Source: Ephemerocybe angulata
Taxonomy: Eukaryota > Basidiomycota > Agaricomycetes > Agaricales > Psathyrellaceae
Reading direction: 5' to 3'
Length of the DNA: 64,000 nucleotides
Assembly: GCA_013368325.1 (NCBI GenBank)
Contig: JAACJK010000112.1
Location: 744,001-808,000, forward strand
Part shown: positions 11,246-20,756 of the stretch, one piece after another
Position numbering within the stretch: the first letter of the stretch is position 1
Layout of the letters: each line of letters begins with the position of its first letter
The notes under the pieces: model-generated
Told to the model about the DNA's origin: nothing
The model's input: the letters and a program-made list of their open reading frames with translations, nothing else
The model's database searches: none
Made by a program: the position numbers and the translations under genes

Positions 11246-11752
11246 ATGCGCTTGATGCACGCGCTAAGCTTGCGCTGTAACCCACAAGGCGGGCGGAAAC
11301 ACTACAGGGGATTGCGGCTACGTATGTCCATCTACCCTTTCACTGTCGTTGGGAGGGCGCGAACTTACTGGCGCCTTCCATGGCATAGCATTATTCCGGC
11401 TTACTTCATACTAGTAAGCAAAGACCAGGCTGCTGCTCAGCCTGAGGAACTCGAGGCGCGCGGCGTACGCCCTGTGGCTACTGCACCCAAGGTGTACAAG
11501 CTCGTCCGTGTGGCACCACTCGACGCCAACGCTCCTGCGAGCTGGAAGTCGTGGCTCGCGCCTGTCGGTGCGCTTGTGGCTGCGGGCACTGGCCTGGGAC
11601 TTGGAGCTGAGGCTGCACTGAAGACCCGGGACTTCGACGAGCTCGCAGGTGACTCCCTTGATGCTCGAAAACTCGATGATTTGAACCTGCGGGATCTAGA
11701 GGACTTTTTGGAGTATTACTCTAGGGAGCTCGAGGCTGGAGAGCTTGATTGA
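11246..11752 (+). CDS. Probable secreted pro-protein, N-terminus uncertain
   Basis: The frame is open to the stop at 11750-11752. The C-terminal ~110 residues look like a processed fungal secretory protein: EELEAR, then a basic stretch (KVYKLVRV), a hydrophobic Gly/Ala segment (WLAPVGALVAAG), then repeated acidic spacers with KTRDF, LDARKL and LNLRDLE. These are typical of monobasic or RD-type processing, and they resemble the acidic spacers and C-terminus of the gene at 12256-12918. No signal peptide is visible in frame. It may lie in an upstream exon joined through an acceptor near 11430, or the 5' end may have been lost. Function is unknown. Confidence 0.4.
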   Translation: MRLMHALSLRCNPQGGRKHYRGLRLRMSIYPFTVVGRARTYWRLPWHSIIPAYFILVSKDQAAAQPEELEARGVRPVATAPKVYKLVRVAPLDANAPASWKSWLAPVGALVAAGTGLGLGAEAALKTRDFDELAGDSLDARKLDDLNLRDLEDFLEYYSRELEAGELD

Positions 11753-12068
11753 TTTGTGGTTGAATGTATGCCTGCCAGTGTATGGGTTGTTGTGCTTCAT
11801 GGGTATTTTCCAATGTTACACTGGTTCTTGGCCATGGTGCTCAAGGCAGTGTAATTTTGATGAGGGTGGAGTTGAAGGCCTCGGCAACGAGGAGCGCCTT
11901 TGCACTTGGCGCCAAGTTTCTGGTTACATTCTGCGACGGGCTCGGCGGATTGCACCCTTCCTTGGTTGGGAGTCGACCGGGAAACCCGCTGGACACCTTG
12001 GACTCCTGACTAAGTGTCCGATGCATTGGCGCATGATACTTACCGTCTTCACCTAAAATGGGTCAGCG

Positions 12069-12098
12069 CCCAATGAGCCTGCCAGGGTATATATAGAG
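12069..12098 (+). promoter_or_regulatory. Core promoter of the repeat pro-peptide gene
   Basis: A CCAAT box at 12069 and a TATATATAGA box at 12088-12097 lie about 160 bases before the ATG at 12256. A long pyrimidine-rich leader (CCCTC/TTCTC runs) follows. This is typical of highly expressed fungal genes. Confidence 0.6.
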
Positions 12099-12255
12099 GG
12101 CACCAAATGCCTTTGTTTCTTCAGCTGGTCTCACCCTCCCAATTCTACTACCACAGAACATCTGCGTTGACCGCAACCCCCTCACTCTCCACCCAATCCC
12201 ATCAATCTATCACCCACCTTCTCATTAACCAACGCCACCCCTCTCTATAATCAAA

Positions 12256-12918
12256 ATGGTCCACATCTCTACCGCTACTGTCGTCGTCGCCGCCGCCGCG
12301 CTCGCCGCTGCCCCTGCGTTCGCCGCACCCATCGCCACCGAGCAGGTCGAAGCCCGGGCGCCTAAGGGCGGACTCAGACGCGCCGGCCGAGCAGCCGGCT
12401 CCGCCCTCAACCACGCAGGCAACATTGCCGGCATCGTCGGAGCACTCCAGGGCCGCGACGCAGAGGAACTTGACGCCCGTGCACCCAAGGGCGGTCTCAG
12501 GCGGGCAGGACGCCTCGCCAATGGCGCTCTCAACCACGCAGGGAACATCGCTGGTATCGTCGGAGCGCTCCAGGGCCGTGATGTTGAGGAGCTCGACGCC
12601 CGTGCACCCAAGGGCGGTCTCAGGCGGGCTGGACGCGTCGCCAATGGCGCTCTCAACCACGCAGGCAACATTGCCGGTATTGTCAGCACCGTTCAGGGAT
12701 TCAGACAGCGGGACCTCGAGACCGAGGAACTCGAGGCGCGTCGCAGGCTCGCCCCCATCCGACACATCCCCGGAGGTCGCCCATCCCTTCGCCGCCCGCG
12801 CCGTGTTGCTCCCGCCCCTGTCAGTGAGCGGGACCTTGAGGAGGAGATTGGTATGCGTGAGATCGATGACATGGAGGAATTGTTCGAACGGGAGTTTGAC
12901 ATCGATGAGCTTGACTAG
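12256..12918 (+). CDS. Secreted repeat pro-peptide with three 41-residue units
   Basis: 220 residues, no intron. Residues 1-24 are a signal peptide (VVVAAAALAAAPAFA). From residue 35 come three near-identical units starting APKGGLRRAGR, followed by a small-residue, amphipathic-looking stretch (ALNHAGNIAGIVGALQGR), each ending in an acidic spacer DxEELDAR. The third unit diverges at its end. A basic Arg/Pro segment and a strongly acidic tail (EEEIGMREIDDMEEL..) follow. The layout is that of a precursor cut at Arg (VEAR/DAR, QGR) into copies of a cationic peptide of about 33 residues, with acidic spacers neutralising charge. Such architecture is known in Kex2-processed repeat proteins and in antimicrobial peptide precursors. 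The actual product and activity are inference. No tailoring-enzyme gene is visible nearby. Confidence 0.85.
   Translation: MVHISTATVVVAAAALAAAPAFAAPIATEQVEARAPKGGLRRAGRAAGSALNHAGNIAGIVGALQGRDAEELDARAPKGGLRRAGRLANGALNHAGNIAGIVGALQGRDVEELDARAPKGGLRRAGRVANGALNHAGNIAGIVSTVQGFRQRDLETEELEARRRLAPIRHIPGGRPSLRRPRRVAPAPVSERDLEEEIGMREIDDMEELFEREFDIDELD
12358..12726 (+). repeat. Three in-frame 123-base tandem repeats
   Basis: Units at 12358-12480, 12481-12603 and 12604-12726 encode the peptide repeats of the pro-peptide. Units 1 and 2 differ mainly at two positions after AGR. Unit 3 keeps the first ~27 residues and then changes (STVQGFRQ). Confidence 0.85.
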
Positions 12919-13058
12919 ATATGCGGACCTATTATTGATATTAGGTACACTTTAAGCTGTATTTATTTACTACTAGTCCATAGGTGCAATGCATTGGCCT
13001 GTTCTCGAAAACACCGTTGTCAGCCACCCGGCGGCTCCAAAGCTCAGCGCATTCATTA

Positions 13059-13402
13059 GGCAGTTTGCGTGAAGCCACAGGGAGCCACCCGTGGCAAATA
13101 TGCAGTGCGCGAGAATCCTCTGTGGGTTTCTGTGGCTCCCCTGTGACTTCCTTACAGAGAGATTTCCTGCGAGAAAAAAGGGGGTATGTGATACGATACC
13201 CTCAATGAGTCCATCCTCTCAAAATGAGGTATCTCGCGTCCTCGAAGTACATATAACAACAAGGATAAGGTGTATCTGCTTTTTTGAAGCCACTAGTAGC
13301 CATGTGGCCCCCTGTGGACTCGGAGCTGCCACGGGAAAGCCACCGACGGCGCGCACTGCCATTTTGCCACCGGTGGCCCCCTGTGGCTCCACGCAAACTG
13401 CC
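13059..13402. mobile_element. 344-base TA-flanked MITE upstream of B1
   Basis: Inverted repeats of about 50 bases start GGCAGTTTGCGTG (13059) and end CGCAAACTGCC (13402). A TA dinucleotide lies on both sides (13057-13058, 13403-13404). The paralogous promoter at about 23485-23495 reads straight across without the element, so it is an empty site. The TA duplication suggests mobilisation by a Tc1/mariner-type transposase; none is encoded here. It sits 35 bases upstream of the TATA box of B1. Confidence 0.8.
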
Positions 13403-13436
13403 TATTTTTTCCGTTGTGTGGCCCTTTCTCAGAATG

Positions 13437-13446
13437 TTATATATAG
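13437..13446 (+). promoter_or_regulatory. TATA box of B1
   Basis: TTATATATAG, about 60 bases upstream of the ATG at 13503. The same box and leader occur at about 23530-23540 and, in altered form on the minus strand, near 59070. Confidence 0.6.
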
Positions 13447-13502
13447 CAGAGCAATTCCAACGACTGTCTGTCACCTCTGAATCTGCCAGCTGTGGATCTA
13501 CC

Positions 13503-14417
13503 ATGTCCACGCCTCAGAACAACGCTCCCGCTCACCCCGCCAACTTTCGCCTTCTCGACCACATAGAGTTCGTGGCCCAGAGTCCTGACTCGGACAATCG
13601 AGTCCTACGCACTATCCCCATCGCCAAAGCTTCCGTTCCTCCTCTGGGACCCTCCCTGCGATTCTGTCGGCCCCCAACTGCATGTGCACCTTCTCGTCGG
13701 GCGGGAAAGAAACGTGCGCGCGAGGGTGTGAACGAGGACGCTCCTGCATCTGTCGGTTCCCAAAAGAATAATTCGTCAGCTTCATTGTCGCGCACCAACT
13801 CTGGAGAAGGCTCGTCCACTGGAAGGTCGTTGAAGAAGCCGCGTGCTGGACAATTTATTCAGGTTTCATTCGGTGACATGACCGACGCCGGAGCGGTTGG
13901 ACCTTCTCAAGAGTCAAATCAGACACACTCCTTCTCGATAGGGCATCATGGAGCGAACGAAAATGCGCTTGCATACGTCTGCTGCCCCTGGATGATTCCC
14001 GTTGGCAAGAGCGGACGGCTGAGATGCGGTGCTCTGGTTCATTGGATCGACGATGCATCCTGGATCCAACATCTCAAGGAGTCCCATGGAGTCGGCGCTG
14101 GTTTAACCAAGACGGACCCTTGCAGGTGCATGAAGAGCAACAAGGGGAAGGACGGAAACCCCGCCAAGAACAGTGCCAAGACGATGGTTCGCTGCTCTGT
14201 CTCGAAGAAAGACTTAATCCAACATTTCCTGAACTCGCACCTGGCACCGGGCGCGGACTCGAGGATTTGCGGGGGACCGGATTGCGAGGTCGGACCTATG
14301 GAGAAAGAGAATTACAAGATCTTTTGCAGTGCCGAGTGCCAGGCGAAGTTCGAGGCGTGTGTGGCCGCATTTAAAGCGGCAAAGGAGAACACCGAGGCCA
14401 CCGTGCAAACCGCCTGA
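13503..14417 (+). CDS. Family B zinc-finger protein, copy B1 (chimeric)
   Basis: 304 residues, single exon from the ATG at 13503. The first ~55 residues (MSTPQNNAPAHP.., HIEFVAQSPD..) match the isolated 5' fragments at 23612 and 58991, not the start of B2. From about residue 60 the protein matches the second half of B2: a basic RRAGKKRARE cluster, Ser-rich stretch, then three Cys/His units. These are CCPWM..RCGALVHW..HLKESH; CRCM..CSVSKKDL..HFLNSH; and CGGPDC..FCSAEC. The middle of B2 (about 400 residues) is absent. So B1 joins another gene's promoter and 5' end to a family B C-terminus. The Cys/His pattern suggests zinc binding and a nuclear role; the biological function is unknown. Confidence 0.75.
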   Translation: MSTPQNNAPAHPANFRLLDHIEFVAQSPDSDNRVLRTIPIAKASVPPLGPSLRFCRPPTACAPSRRAGKKRAREGVNEDAPASVGSQKNNSSASLSRTNSGEGSSTGRSLKKPRAGQFIQVSFGDMTDAGAVGPSQESNQTHSFSIGHHGANENALAYVCCPWMIPVGKSGRLRCGALVHWIDDASWIQHLKESHGVGAGLTKTDPCRCMKSNKGKDGNPAKNSAKTMVRCSVSKKDLIQHFLNSHLAPGADSRICGGPDCEVGPMEKENYKIFCSAECQAKFEACVAAFKAAKENTEATVQTA

Positions 14418-16280
14418 GCACTTGTACCCATGCCACCCAGTAGCATTCCGCCTGATTACAACAGAGTGCTCAATTTCGCAAATCAATGTCGTCGTGCTCT
14501 ATGCCAATCTGAAGTTTCGAATTTTCCTAATCATTCTCCTGCTTATTTCGCATTTCGCTTCTCCTTCTACGTTTCGTTTCCCATATGTCTATAGTCACAG
14601 GAGGAGAATTGCCATTACTAGCCTTCTGTGTGAGCAACTCCATTCAAACGGAGTTGTATAAAGGCTTACAAGTATATCGCCCCTCCACCGGTGTCCTGAT
14701 CATCGAAAGCCAGGATTGCCTGAGCGTGTCATCGCCATGTTCTTCCCTCGACATTCAAAGGCCTAGCACACCATGCAATCCAGCCCACCACATTGAACGA
14801 GATCTGAATATAAGATTAGTTACGTCTGAAGATAGACGGTACAACGCCCAGCGTACCTATCCAATGTGCCGGCAACGGCTCGCGTTGGTGCCCCAGTGCC
14901 AGCCTCTTCGTATGATAAACCTTCATGATGACTCGGCTCTGACCCAACCAACCATTCAACGCCGTCAACATCCAATCCCAAAGCGCACTCAAACCATAGC
15001 CTGACGACCTGATCGAAAACCCCGGCCCAGTGCCCACCAAAACGTCAAAGGAGCACAAACCCAAAACGATAGATACATCAACAGGTGAATCTTCTCAAGG
15101 GGCCCGTCGTAGGCTCGCCATCGCTTCCTCGACGAACCTCTTCAGCCCCCATCGAGTCCTGAACTTGAAGGATCAAATGCCAACTCAACATCCCAAACCA
15201 CCGCGAGGACTGGGAATAAAGTTACTTGAGTACGTACTTTTTCACCTGCAAGTACGACCCAAGTTATCCGTGTTAACTTGGTCGTTTTTCTAACTTTCCC
15301 TCAAGTAAACTTGGCAAAACAATGTATGTACGAATATGGTTGTTTCTCGTCCATTAAATTTCTCGATTTTAGGGTTCCCTTCATATTTATTCCAAATGTA
15401 CTCTTCCACTGAGCATTGTTCCGTGTGTGTTTTGTGTGTGTTGGCGGGTTGGAGGCTGGGGAAATCCATTTGCAGGAGGTAATAGCTGTGTGCCAGTGTG
15501 TCGGTCAGATTCTGACCCTTCTACTCAGTCATATGCCCTTGTTGGTCCAGTGACGCACCTTTCACAATATATCTCGGCGTCCTTCAATAATAACAGGAGG
15601 TGGTAGGACACTGGTGTAAAGTACCAGGGGTACAGCAAAGCCAATCACGCATGTACTTCGTACTTGCTATCACCGTCCAGAGCATCATCGGAATGGTTTG
15701 ACTCTCGATTTGACTGAGGCCAAACTGAGGCGTCGAAAATATATCAGGCGTTGAATTATATCTGTAGTGTACAAAAACACCCAGGAACACCGTGCGGAGT
15801 GAAGCGCCCTGAATGTGCCACTGGAGGGTTGAGAGCTGCTCGGCTGCTCGGCTCTCGACACGGTATGTCGACGCTACGGCACAGATCGATCGAAAAGGCC
15901 AGGAAGTAGCATATTTTGCGCCTTGCGCTTGAGTACTAGGTAGAAGCGTGGGTGTTCTCATCTGGTTCAGTTGGAGTAATGCAGGAGGTCGGATTATTGT
16001 TGTGAGGACTTTGTGCGCAAATCAACTCAGTGGGCCCCACCTGTGCAAGGGAGAAACGTTCCAAATATATGTGTATCCACCTCAGCGCGCCCTACAGTAT
16101 TACCCTCCTCTCCAAGTTACCTTGAATATGCACTTGACGTTAGCTTGAAGTTAGCTTGAAGCTCACTTGAAGGTAACTTGAAGCTAACATGCAGGTAACT
16201 TGGCAGTGCAAAATGTACTTGGGTAGATAATGTTAGATAAAGTTAATTTTGTAGGGGACCCAAGTACGTTACCAACTTAC
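14418..16280. other. Intergenic with a possible decayed inverted-repeat element
   Basis: Bases to about 14490 are B1 3' flank similar to 26360-26430. Stretches at 15215-15310 and 16115-16280 are rich in ACTTGG/CAAGTT words and face each other. They might be ends of an element related in style to 6583-7844, but I could not align clean termini. At 16133-16200 there is a run of ~11-base repeats (GTTAGCTTGAA-like). No gene recognised. Confidence 0.3.
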
Positions 16281-16880
16281 TTTGTGAACCGCCCACCGCG
16301 AGGCACCAATAGGTCCCCGTGTACCGTGAAACCTCCTTCGTCAATGAGTTCAAGATGAACCGTTGCCGAGTGCAATATAGAGCTCGTGAACTCGTCAATG
16401 AGAGGCAGTCAGTCATTGAAGAGACGCGAGGTGCTCTCAGTAGTTCGTGTGGGGGTGACAAAACTCTCGAGGCCAGGCAAGTGAGACGAGGTCAAATGGA
16501 TTATTAGCGGGCGAGTGCGTAAGATACTGAGGTGAGGACGAATAGAATACGTAGAGCGAGGCGAAGTGAACTAAGGAAAAATACGAGGGAGACTTCGAAA
16601 CTTGGAGAAACTTGCAAGACTGAGGGTATATATGTGCGGCTGGCGCGCGCACCGGAACCGAAGAAAACTAGGGTAATCAAAACAAAAATATTGCAATCTC
16701 GGGGAATGGAGAGAAGTTCAGGGTCGTCTAAATGAAATATTACTCCGAAAATATTAGTGCAACACGTGTGGAAAAATAGTTTACCGTTCAGCGCCTAGTT
16801 GATCGGCCGTTGACGCCAAGCTCCGTTCGCCGGATCGTGGGAATGAGGACTTCGTGCTCAAGCACGAAGGCATCCCCACA

Positions 16881-17126
16881 TCATGTTGCACTACCCTTAC
16901 GATTCCCCTCAAGAACCGCCCTCCCCAAACGACCTGCCGCGAACAGCATCGCCAGCCCAAACATGACCACCGACTCCAAAGCGAAAGAACCATTCACAAT
17001 ATATACGTTCTCGACGTCCGTCCGTCCGTCCGTCTTGACTGGCCGACGCAATAAGACCGATCGACCCTCAAATCGAAGTCGAGCTGGCGAGATCGAGCTG
17101 GCGCTATCATCCAACACAGAAGGCAA
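16881..17126 (-). other. Short open stretch with a membrane-like segment
   Basis: A minus-strand frame of 81 codons contains ENVYIVNGSFALES followed by a hydrophobic run (VVMFGLAMLFAAG). A possible splice donor (GTAAGG) lies near its end. It could be an exon fragment of a membrane protein, but there is no paralogue in the window and I cannot name it. Confidence 0.2.
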
Positions 17127-17349
17127 GATCGCCCGCCGTTCCCCAGTGATTCATATGCACACTTCGTCGGGGGAACAGGAGGGGATATATATCACCCGAG
17201 TGTACGAGTAGGTGCCTGAACTGACGCGGCGTGCGTGGAGGGTAGATGTGAGATGCTGTTTGGTGCGCTGTTGTGGGCTGCGATGAGCTTGCCTAAGCAG
17301 TTTGACACCGAAGTAGCAGTGGGTTCTGGGTTTCAGAGACATCGATCGC

Positions 17350-17580
17350 GCCCGACTGTCAAAGAACTGGGAGATTTGGGGCGATGGTTGGCTGGGGCGC
17401 TGTCGTATCGTTAGGAGCTGAGATTAGCGAATCTTGTTGCAAAACGGTGCAGGAATGGGAGAAGGCCTGTGGTATCGCCCAGGCGAAGGCGGGGATCGTC
17501 GGGCGGTTCGTACTGGCCCGGGCGAACACCCGAACGACGCCATTCAACGAGTCAAAGAACGCCTAGCTTCAGACTCCCGG
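17350..17580 (+). pseudogene. Broken copy of unidentified SDH4 neighbour
   Basis: Plus-strand remnant reading KELGDLG, then after a frame change SESCCKTVQEWEKACGIAQ. It parallels minus-strand KKLGDLG..GECCRKLLLEW at about 43600-43680 next to the intact SDH4. Frame breaks show decay. Confidence 0.4.
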
Positions 17581-17708
17581 GGTATGAATGCATGATTAGT
17601 GTATTGCAGAAAGTGATGAAAGAAATCCCAGTTTTAGCCTGTCTGGTCGGCGACTACATACTAACGGCTCTCGCCCATGCTCGCCGTTGATGAAACGCTG
17701 CTGCTCAT

Positions 17709-18355
17709 TCATGCTGTCCAGACCTTGGCGATGAGCTCGGTGAGACCTGGGCACGCGATAACAAGGTTAGACGGAACAGAGAGTGGGGTAGACGGTAATT
17801 GCGCACCGATATCGTAGGTGTTGAATTGGAAGATGCCGACGGTCGCAACAAGGGTGGTGGCACGGAGGGTCCACGAGGATGCAGGGCCGATGATAGGGAA
17901 CTTGCGAGGGTGGAGGTAATCAACAATACACTGGTCGAACTACAATCCAAAGACTATGTCAGCCACAACCCTGCAGATGAACGGAATACGCACTGCACCA
18001 ATGTGACTATGCGCAATCAAGCTGAGGCCAAGGATTCCGTCAACGATGGGGTAGTTCGAGGGGCACGAAGGCGGCGGCAGTGAGGTCCGGGGGAACGAGG
18101 GCGGCGGCGGCGAGCGTGCGTTCGTTCGAAGACCCAGTGGTAAGGCGATATCCGTGTTGTGGGCGAGGGCGGGGGGAAGGTCACGTCACGGCGTCGTTGG
18201 GACCGGCCTCCCTTGGGGTAGCTGCGAATCCAATACGCGTCGGTCGGTCAGCCATCGTCGACATCGCCAGTGCTATCGACGTCGAGGGATACTCCCGCGC
18301 ACGTCTACCAGCGAGATACTTGTGCTCGGACGCGGTAGAGGTGGCTCGGGCTAGA
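17709..18355 (-). pseudogene. SDH4 pseudogene 2
   Basis: Exon 5 (17746-17709) and exon 4 (17939-17807) are intact, with the same lengths (38 and 133 bases) and splice sites as the functional gene: FDQCIVDYLHPRKFP and FNTYDIG..WTA-stop. Exon 3 (about 18005-18232) is broken by several 2-5-base tandem insertions, for example GTGACGTGA and GAACGAACG, which shift the frame. Exon 2 survives near 18320-18355. A second exon-3-like piece lies at about 18420-18560. No complete protein can be read. Confidence 0.8.
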
Positions 18356-19047
18356 CCAGCCAGGGTTAGAGCTCTATCAAGTGAAGTGCATGCACGACGT
18401 TCGCGTACCTCAAGGATGGCGCATAGCGGTGAAGGGAGGACGCGCCCCAATGTGCGTTGGGGCGGTTATGCTCAGAATGAGGACGTCATCGAGAATGGAG
18501 TGGTTCGTTCCGCTGGTGAGCAGGACAAGGGCAGTGGGACGGAACAGAGAGCGTGGGTTCGCGTTTGTTGACTATCGTCGGCAGGGCCAAACAATGAACG
18601 CGCCTCGGCATCGATGCCTGCTGTCCTCTCCTCCCCAACGTCGCCTTTACCATGTCGGCACTGCCTGCAACGTCTCCACCCTAGCCTGGCCGAAGTCGAT
18701 CGCTCTTTGTGGGGTAGACGCAGCCTGGATGACCTCCAAGGCCCATGCTTACGCCGACTGCGCTCCATCGACCTAGCCTAGCCAACATCGACGGCGGAGC
18801 GACGGAATGGGTGGCTTCACAATCGGGAACAAGAGGCACAAGCGTATGATGTAGCTGAGCAGCAGCGAATCATCGTTCTAGGTACGCCTCTCTCCAGTTC
18901 TCCCTCCCTGTCCCTCGCTTTACACGTCAGTGGCTGGCTGCTATAGACATCGATCTCGAGTGATGGGCGCACAGGGAGCCCGATAGAGAGCCGCATGGCA
19001 ACTCAACCGTATCTCTTGGCTGGCCATACTCCCAGCCGCATACCCTG

Positions 19048-19277
19048 TGTGGCAGTGCAGATTGCACCACCACCTCGTCGTCCCTGCCAGTAGATTAGAT
19101 TAGATCCTCTGTCCCGATGTAGTCACCGCCAGCGCGCTGAGAATAGATATCCCTTCTTGCCTTCGACGCTATCCGAACGGCTTCGCCTTCGCCTTGCTGC
19201 CTCCGCCCGACGCTTTCCCGAGCCACGCACCAGCCCACCAGCCTGCTCGCCGAGAGCAGTCATTCTGGACTGCTCCA
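19048..19277 (+). repeat. 5' LTR, 230 bases
   Basis: Begins TGTGGCAG and ends CTGCTCCA (TG..CA ends). Reads the same as 20757-20986. Confidence 0.85.
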
Positions 19278-19279
19278 TC

Positions 19280-19302
19280 TGGTGACAACAGTGCGATTCG
19301 AT
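19280..19302 (+). promoter_or_regulatory. Primer-binding site
   Basis: Starts TGGTGACAACAGTGCG two bases after the LTR. Its complement reads as a tRNA 3' end with correct geometry: a 7-base T-loop (ATCGAAT), 5-base stem half, 7-base acceptor half, discriminator A, CCA. The acceptor half suggests a tRNA beginning GACAACA. The tRNA identity (perhaps Ser) is a guess. Confidence 0.55.
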
Positions 19303-19539
19303 ACCTGGCAACATTACACTGCTACTACCAGCTCTAGCCTCTACGCCGACTGCTGCTTAGCTCTTTCTCAACTCACTCGAGAGCATTGACTGGTCTTTTG
19401 GCCATATTTGACTAGATTTACACGAGCAACACACCGGAGCACTGAGCCAGCGAACCCGAGAACCCCAGCAACAGCGTCATCACCCCGAAGACAAATCTGC
19501 GAATACCCTGCAGAACGCTCGAGAGAGCCGCACAAGGAC

Positions 19540-19607
19540 CAAGCGACAAGTGACAAGCGACAAGGGACAAGCGCCAAGCAACGAGCATCAAGCAACAACC
19601 GAAACAC
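19540..19607 (+). repeat. Short purine-rich repeats in the element leader
   Basis: Imperfect repeats of (A)CAAGCGACAAG upstream of the gag-like ATG. A packaging or translation role is possible but untested. Confidence 0.4.
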
Positions 19608-19631
19608 AACGAACCCCGGCACCCCTTCATT

Positions 19632-20708
19632 ATGTATCCCCCACCTTTCGACTTCACCGGCAGCCCAGACGTGTCTGAGGACCCTGTCTATTGGCTAGCC
19701 ACAATCGACAACCACTTATCGAACTTCGCGCAGGATTGGTCAAACCGAGAGAAGACAGAATTCTTTGCCCGCCATCTTCCTCGCCGTAGCCCTGCGAAGA
19801 CCTGGTTTACCGCTCTCGACGTTAATATGCGCAAGCGCTATCACAACGTTAGACTTGAATTCATCGAGTCCTGGGTCAGCGATGAAGCTTTTGACGTCAT
19901 GGCCATATCCATTCCGCCCCCGATCGCCTCTCCAGCGCCTCTCGACAATTCCTCCGTACCATCATACCCCATCTCGGCAAACATTCCTGCCCTGCTCGTC
20001 TTACTTGCAGCCCAGAATGCCAATGGCGTATCACAATTCTGCCAGGAAGCTACATCGACAGACCACCCCTTCCTAGAGGATCTTTGGAACATCGCCTTCG
20101 CAGCAGGGAGCTCAAGCGGTCTCAAGCGCGTGGAAGATTCTCGGGATGCTCACACAGAAGCAACTATCCGGGCCTACAAGGACGGACGCACGGCGGGGTA
20201 CCAAGATGCCAAGGAGCATCTTATCACGCTCATTTCGAGTGCCTCAGTGGCTCCAGACACATCTCCCGATTTGCCGGCATCCATATTCCCTGATTCCGAT
20301 GCTTCGACACTCCTGAACACCACATCCTCTCCGACGCCCGCACATTCCGCATCGCATTCTCTCCATTCTGCACCAACATTAGGCCCTGACCTCGACAAAC
20401 CTCCCCAATCCGAGCCTATTATACCCTTCGTCGTTCGTGATCTGTCTGGTCTCCGTTCAGAGGAGACTGACCCATGGACCAGCATCCATCGTCGGGCTGG
20501 ACGTAGTCGCAACACATCCCCTCGTTACGCACCACGCACCAAGAAGCCCTTCCACCGCAATGTTCGTCGACATCATGAGGATAAACGAGACAGCCAATAT
20601 CATCATCCAGAGCACTATATCCCCGTACTGATGTGCTCCTGTATGCATAGACCCAACCCTCCTTCTGAGACGCTCGACATATCTCGACATTGGAGAACAC
20701 GTTCCTAG
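19632..20708 (+). CDS. Gag-like protein of the LTR element
   Basis: 358 residues from the ATG at 19632. The N-terminus (FTGSPDVSEDPVYWLATIDNH, split by no gap, then EKTEFFARHL and AKTWFTAL..FIESW) follows the order typical of Ty3-type gag capsid domains. The middle is Ser/Pro-rich, and the C-terminus is basic (RRAGRSRNTSPRY, KKPFHRNVRRHH), suited to RNA binding. No CCHC knuckle and no protease motif is visible. The frame is fully intact and occupies almost the whole internal region. Confidence 0.75.
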   Translation: MYPPPFDFTGSPDVSEDPVYWLATIDNHLSNFAQDWSNREKTEFFARHLPRRSPAKTWFTALDVNMRKRYHNVRLEFIESWVSDEAFDVMAISIPPPIASPAPLDNSSVPSYPISANIPALLVLLAAQNANGVSQFCQEATSTDHPFLEDLWNIAFAAGSSSGLKRVEDSRDAHTEATIRAYKDGRTAGYQDAKEHLITLISSASVAPDTSPDLPASIFPDSDASTLLNTTSSPTPAHSASHSLHSAPTLGPDLDKPPQSEPIIPFVVRDLSGLRSEETDPWTSIHRRAGRSRNTSPRYAPRTKKPFHRNVRRHHEDKRDSQYHHPEHYIPVLMCSCMHRPNPPSETLDISRHWRTRS

Positions 20709-20740
20709 GATCGCAACGAGGGCGTTGCTAGTATGCTACT

Positions 20741-20756
20741 CGGAGGGTGGGGCACA
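20741..20756 (+). promoter_or_regulatory. Polypurine tract
   Basis: CGGAGGGTGGGGCACA immediately precedes the 3' LTR. It would prime plus-strand DNA synthesis. Confidence 0.55.

Noticed and set aside
15215..16280. Second inverted-repeat element with AAGTT/AACTT-rich ends
   Set aside because: Shared short words only; I could not find matching termini or a target duplication.
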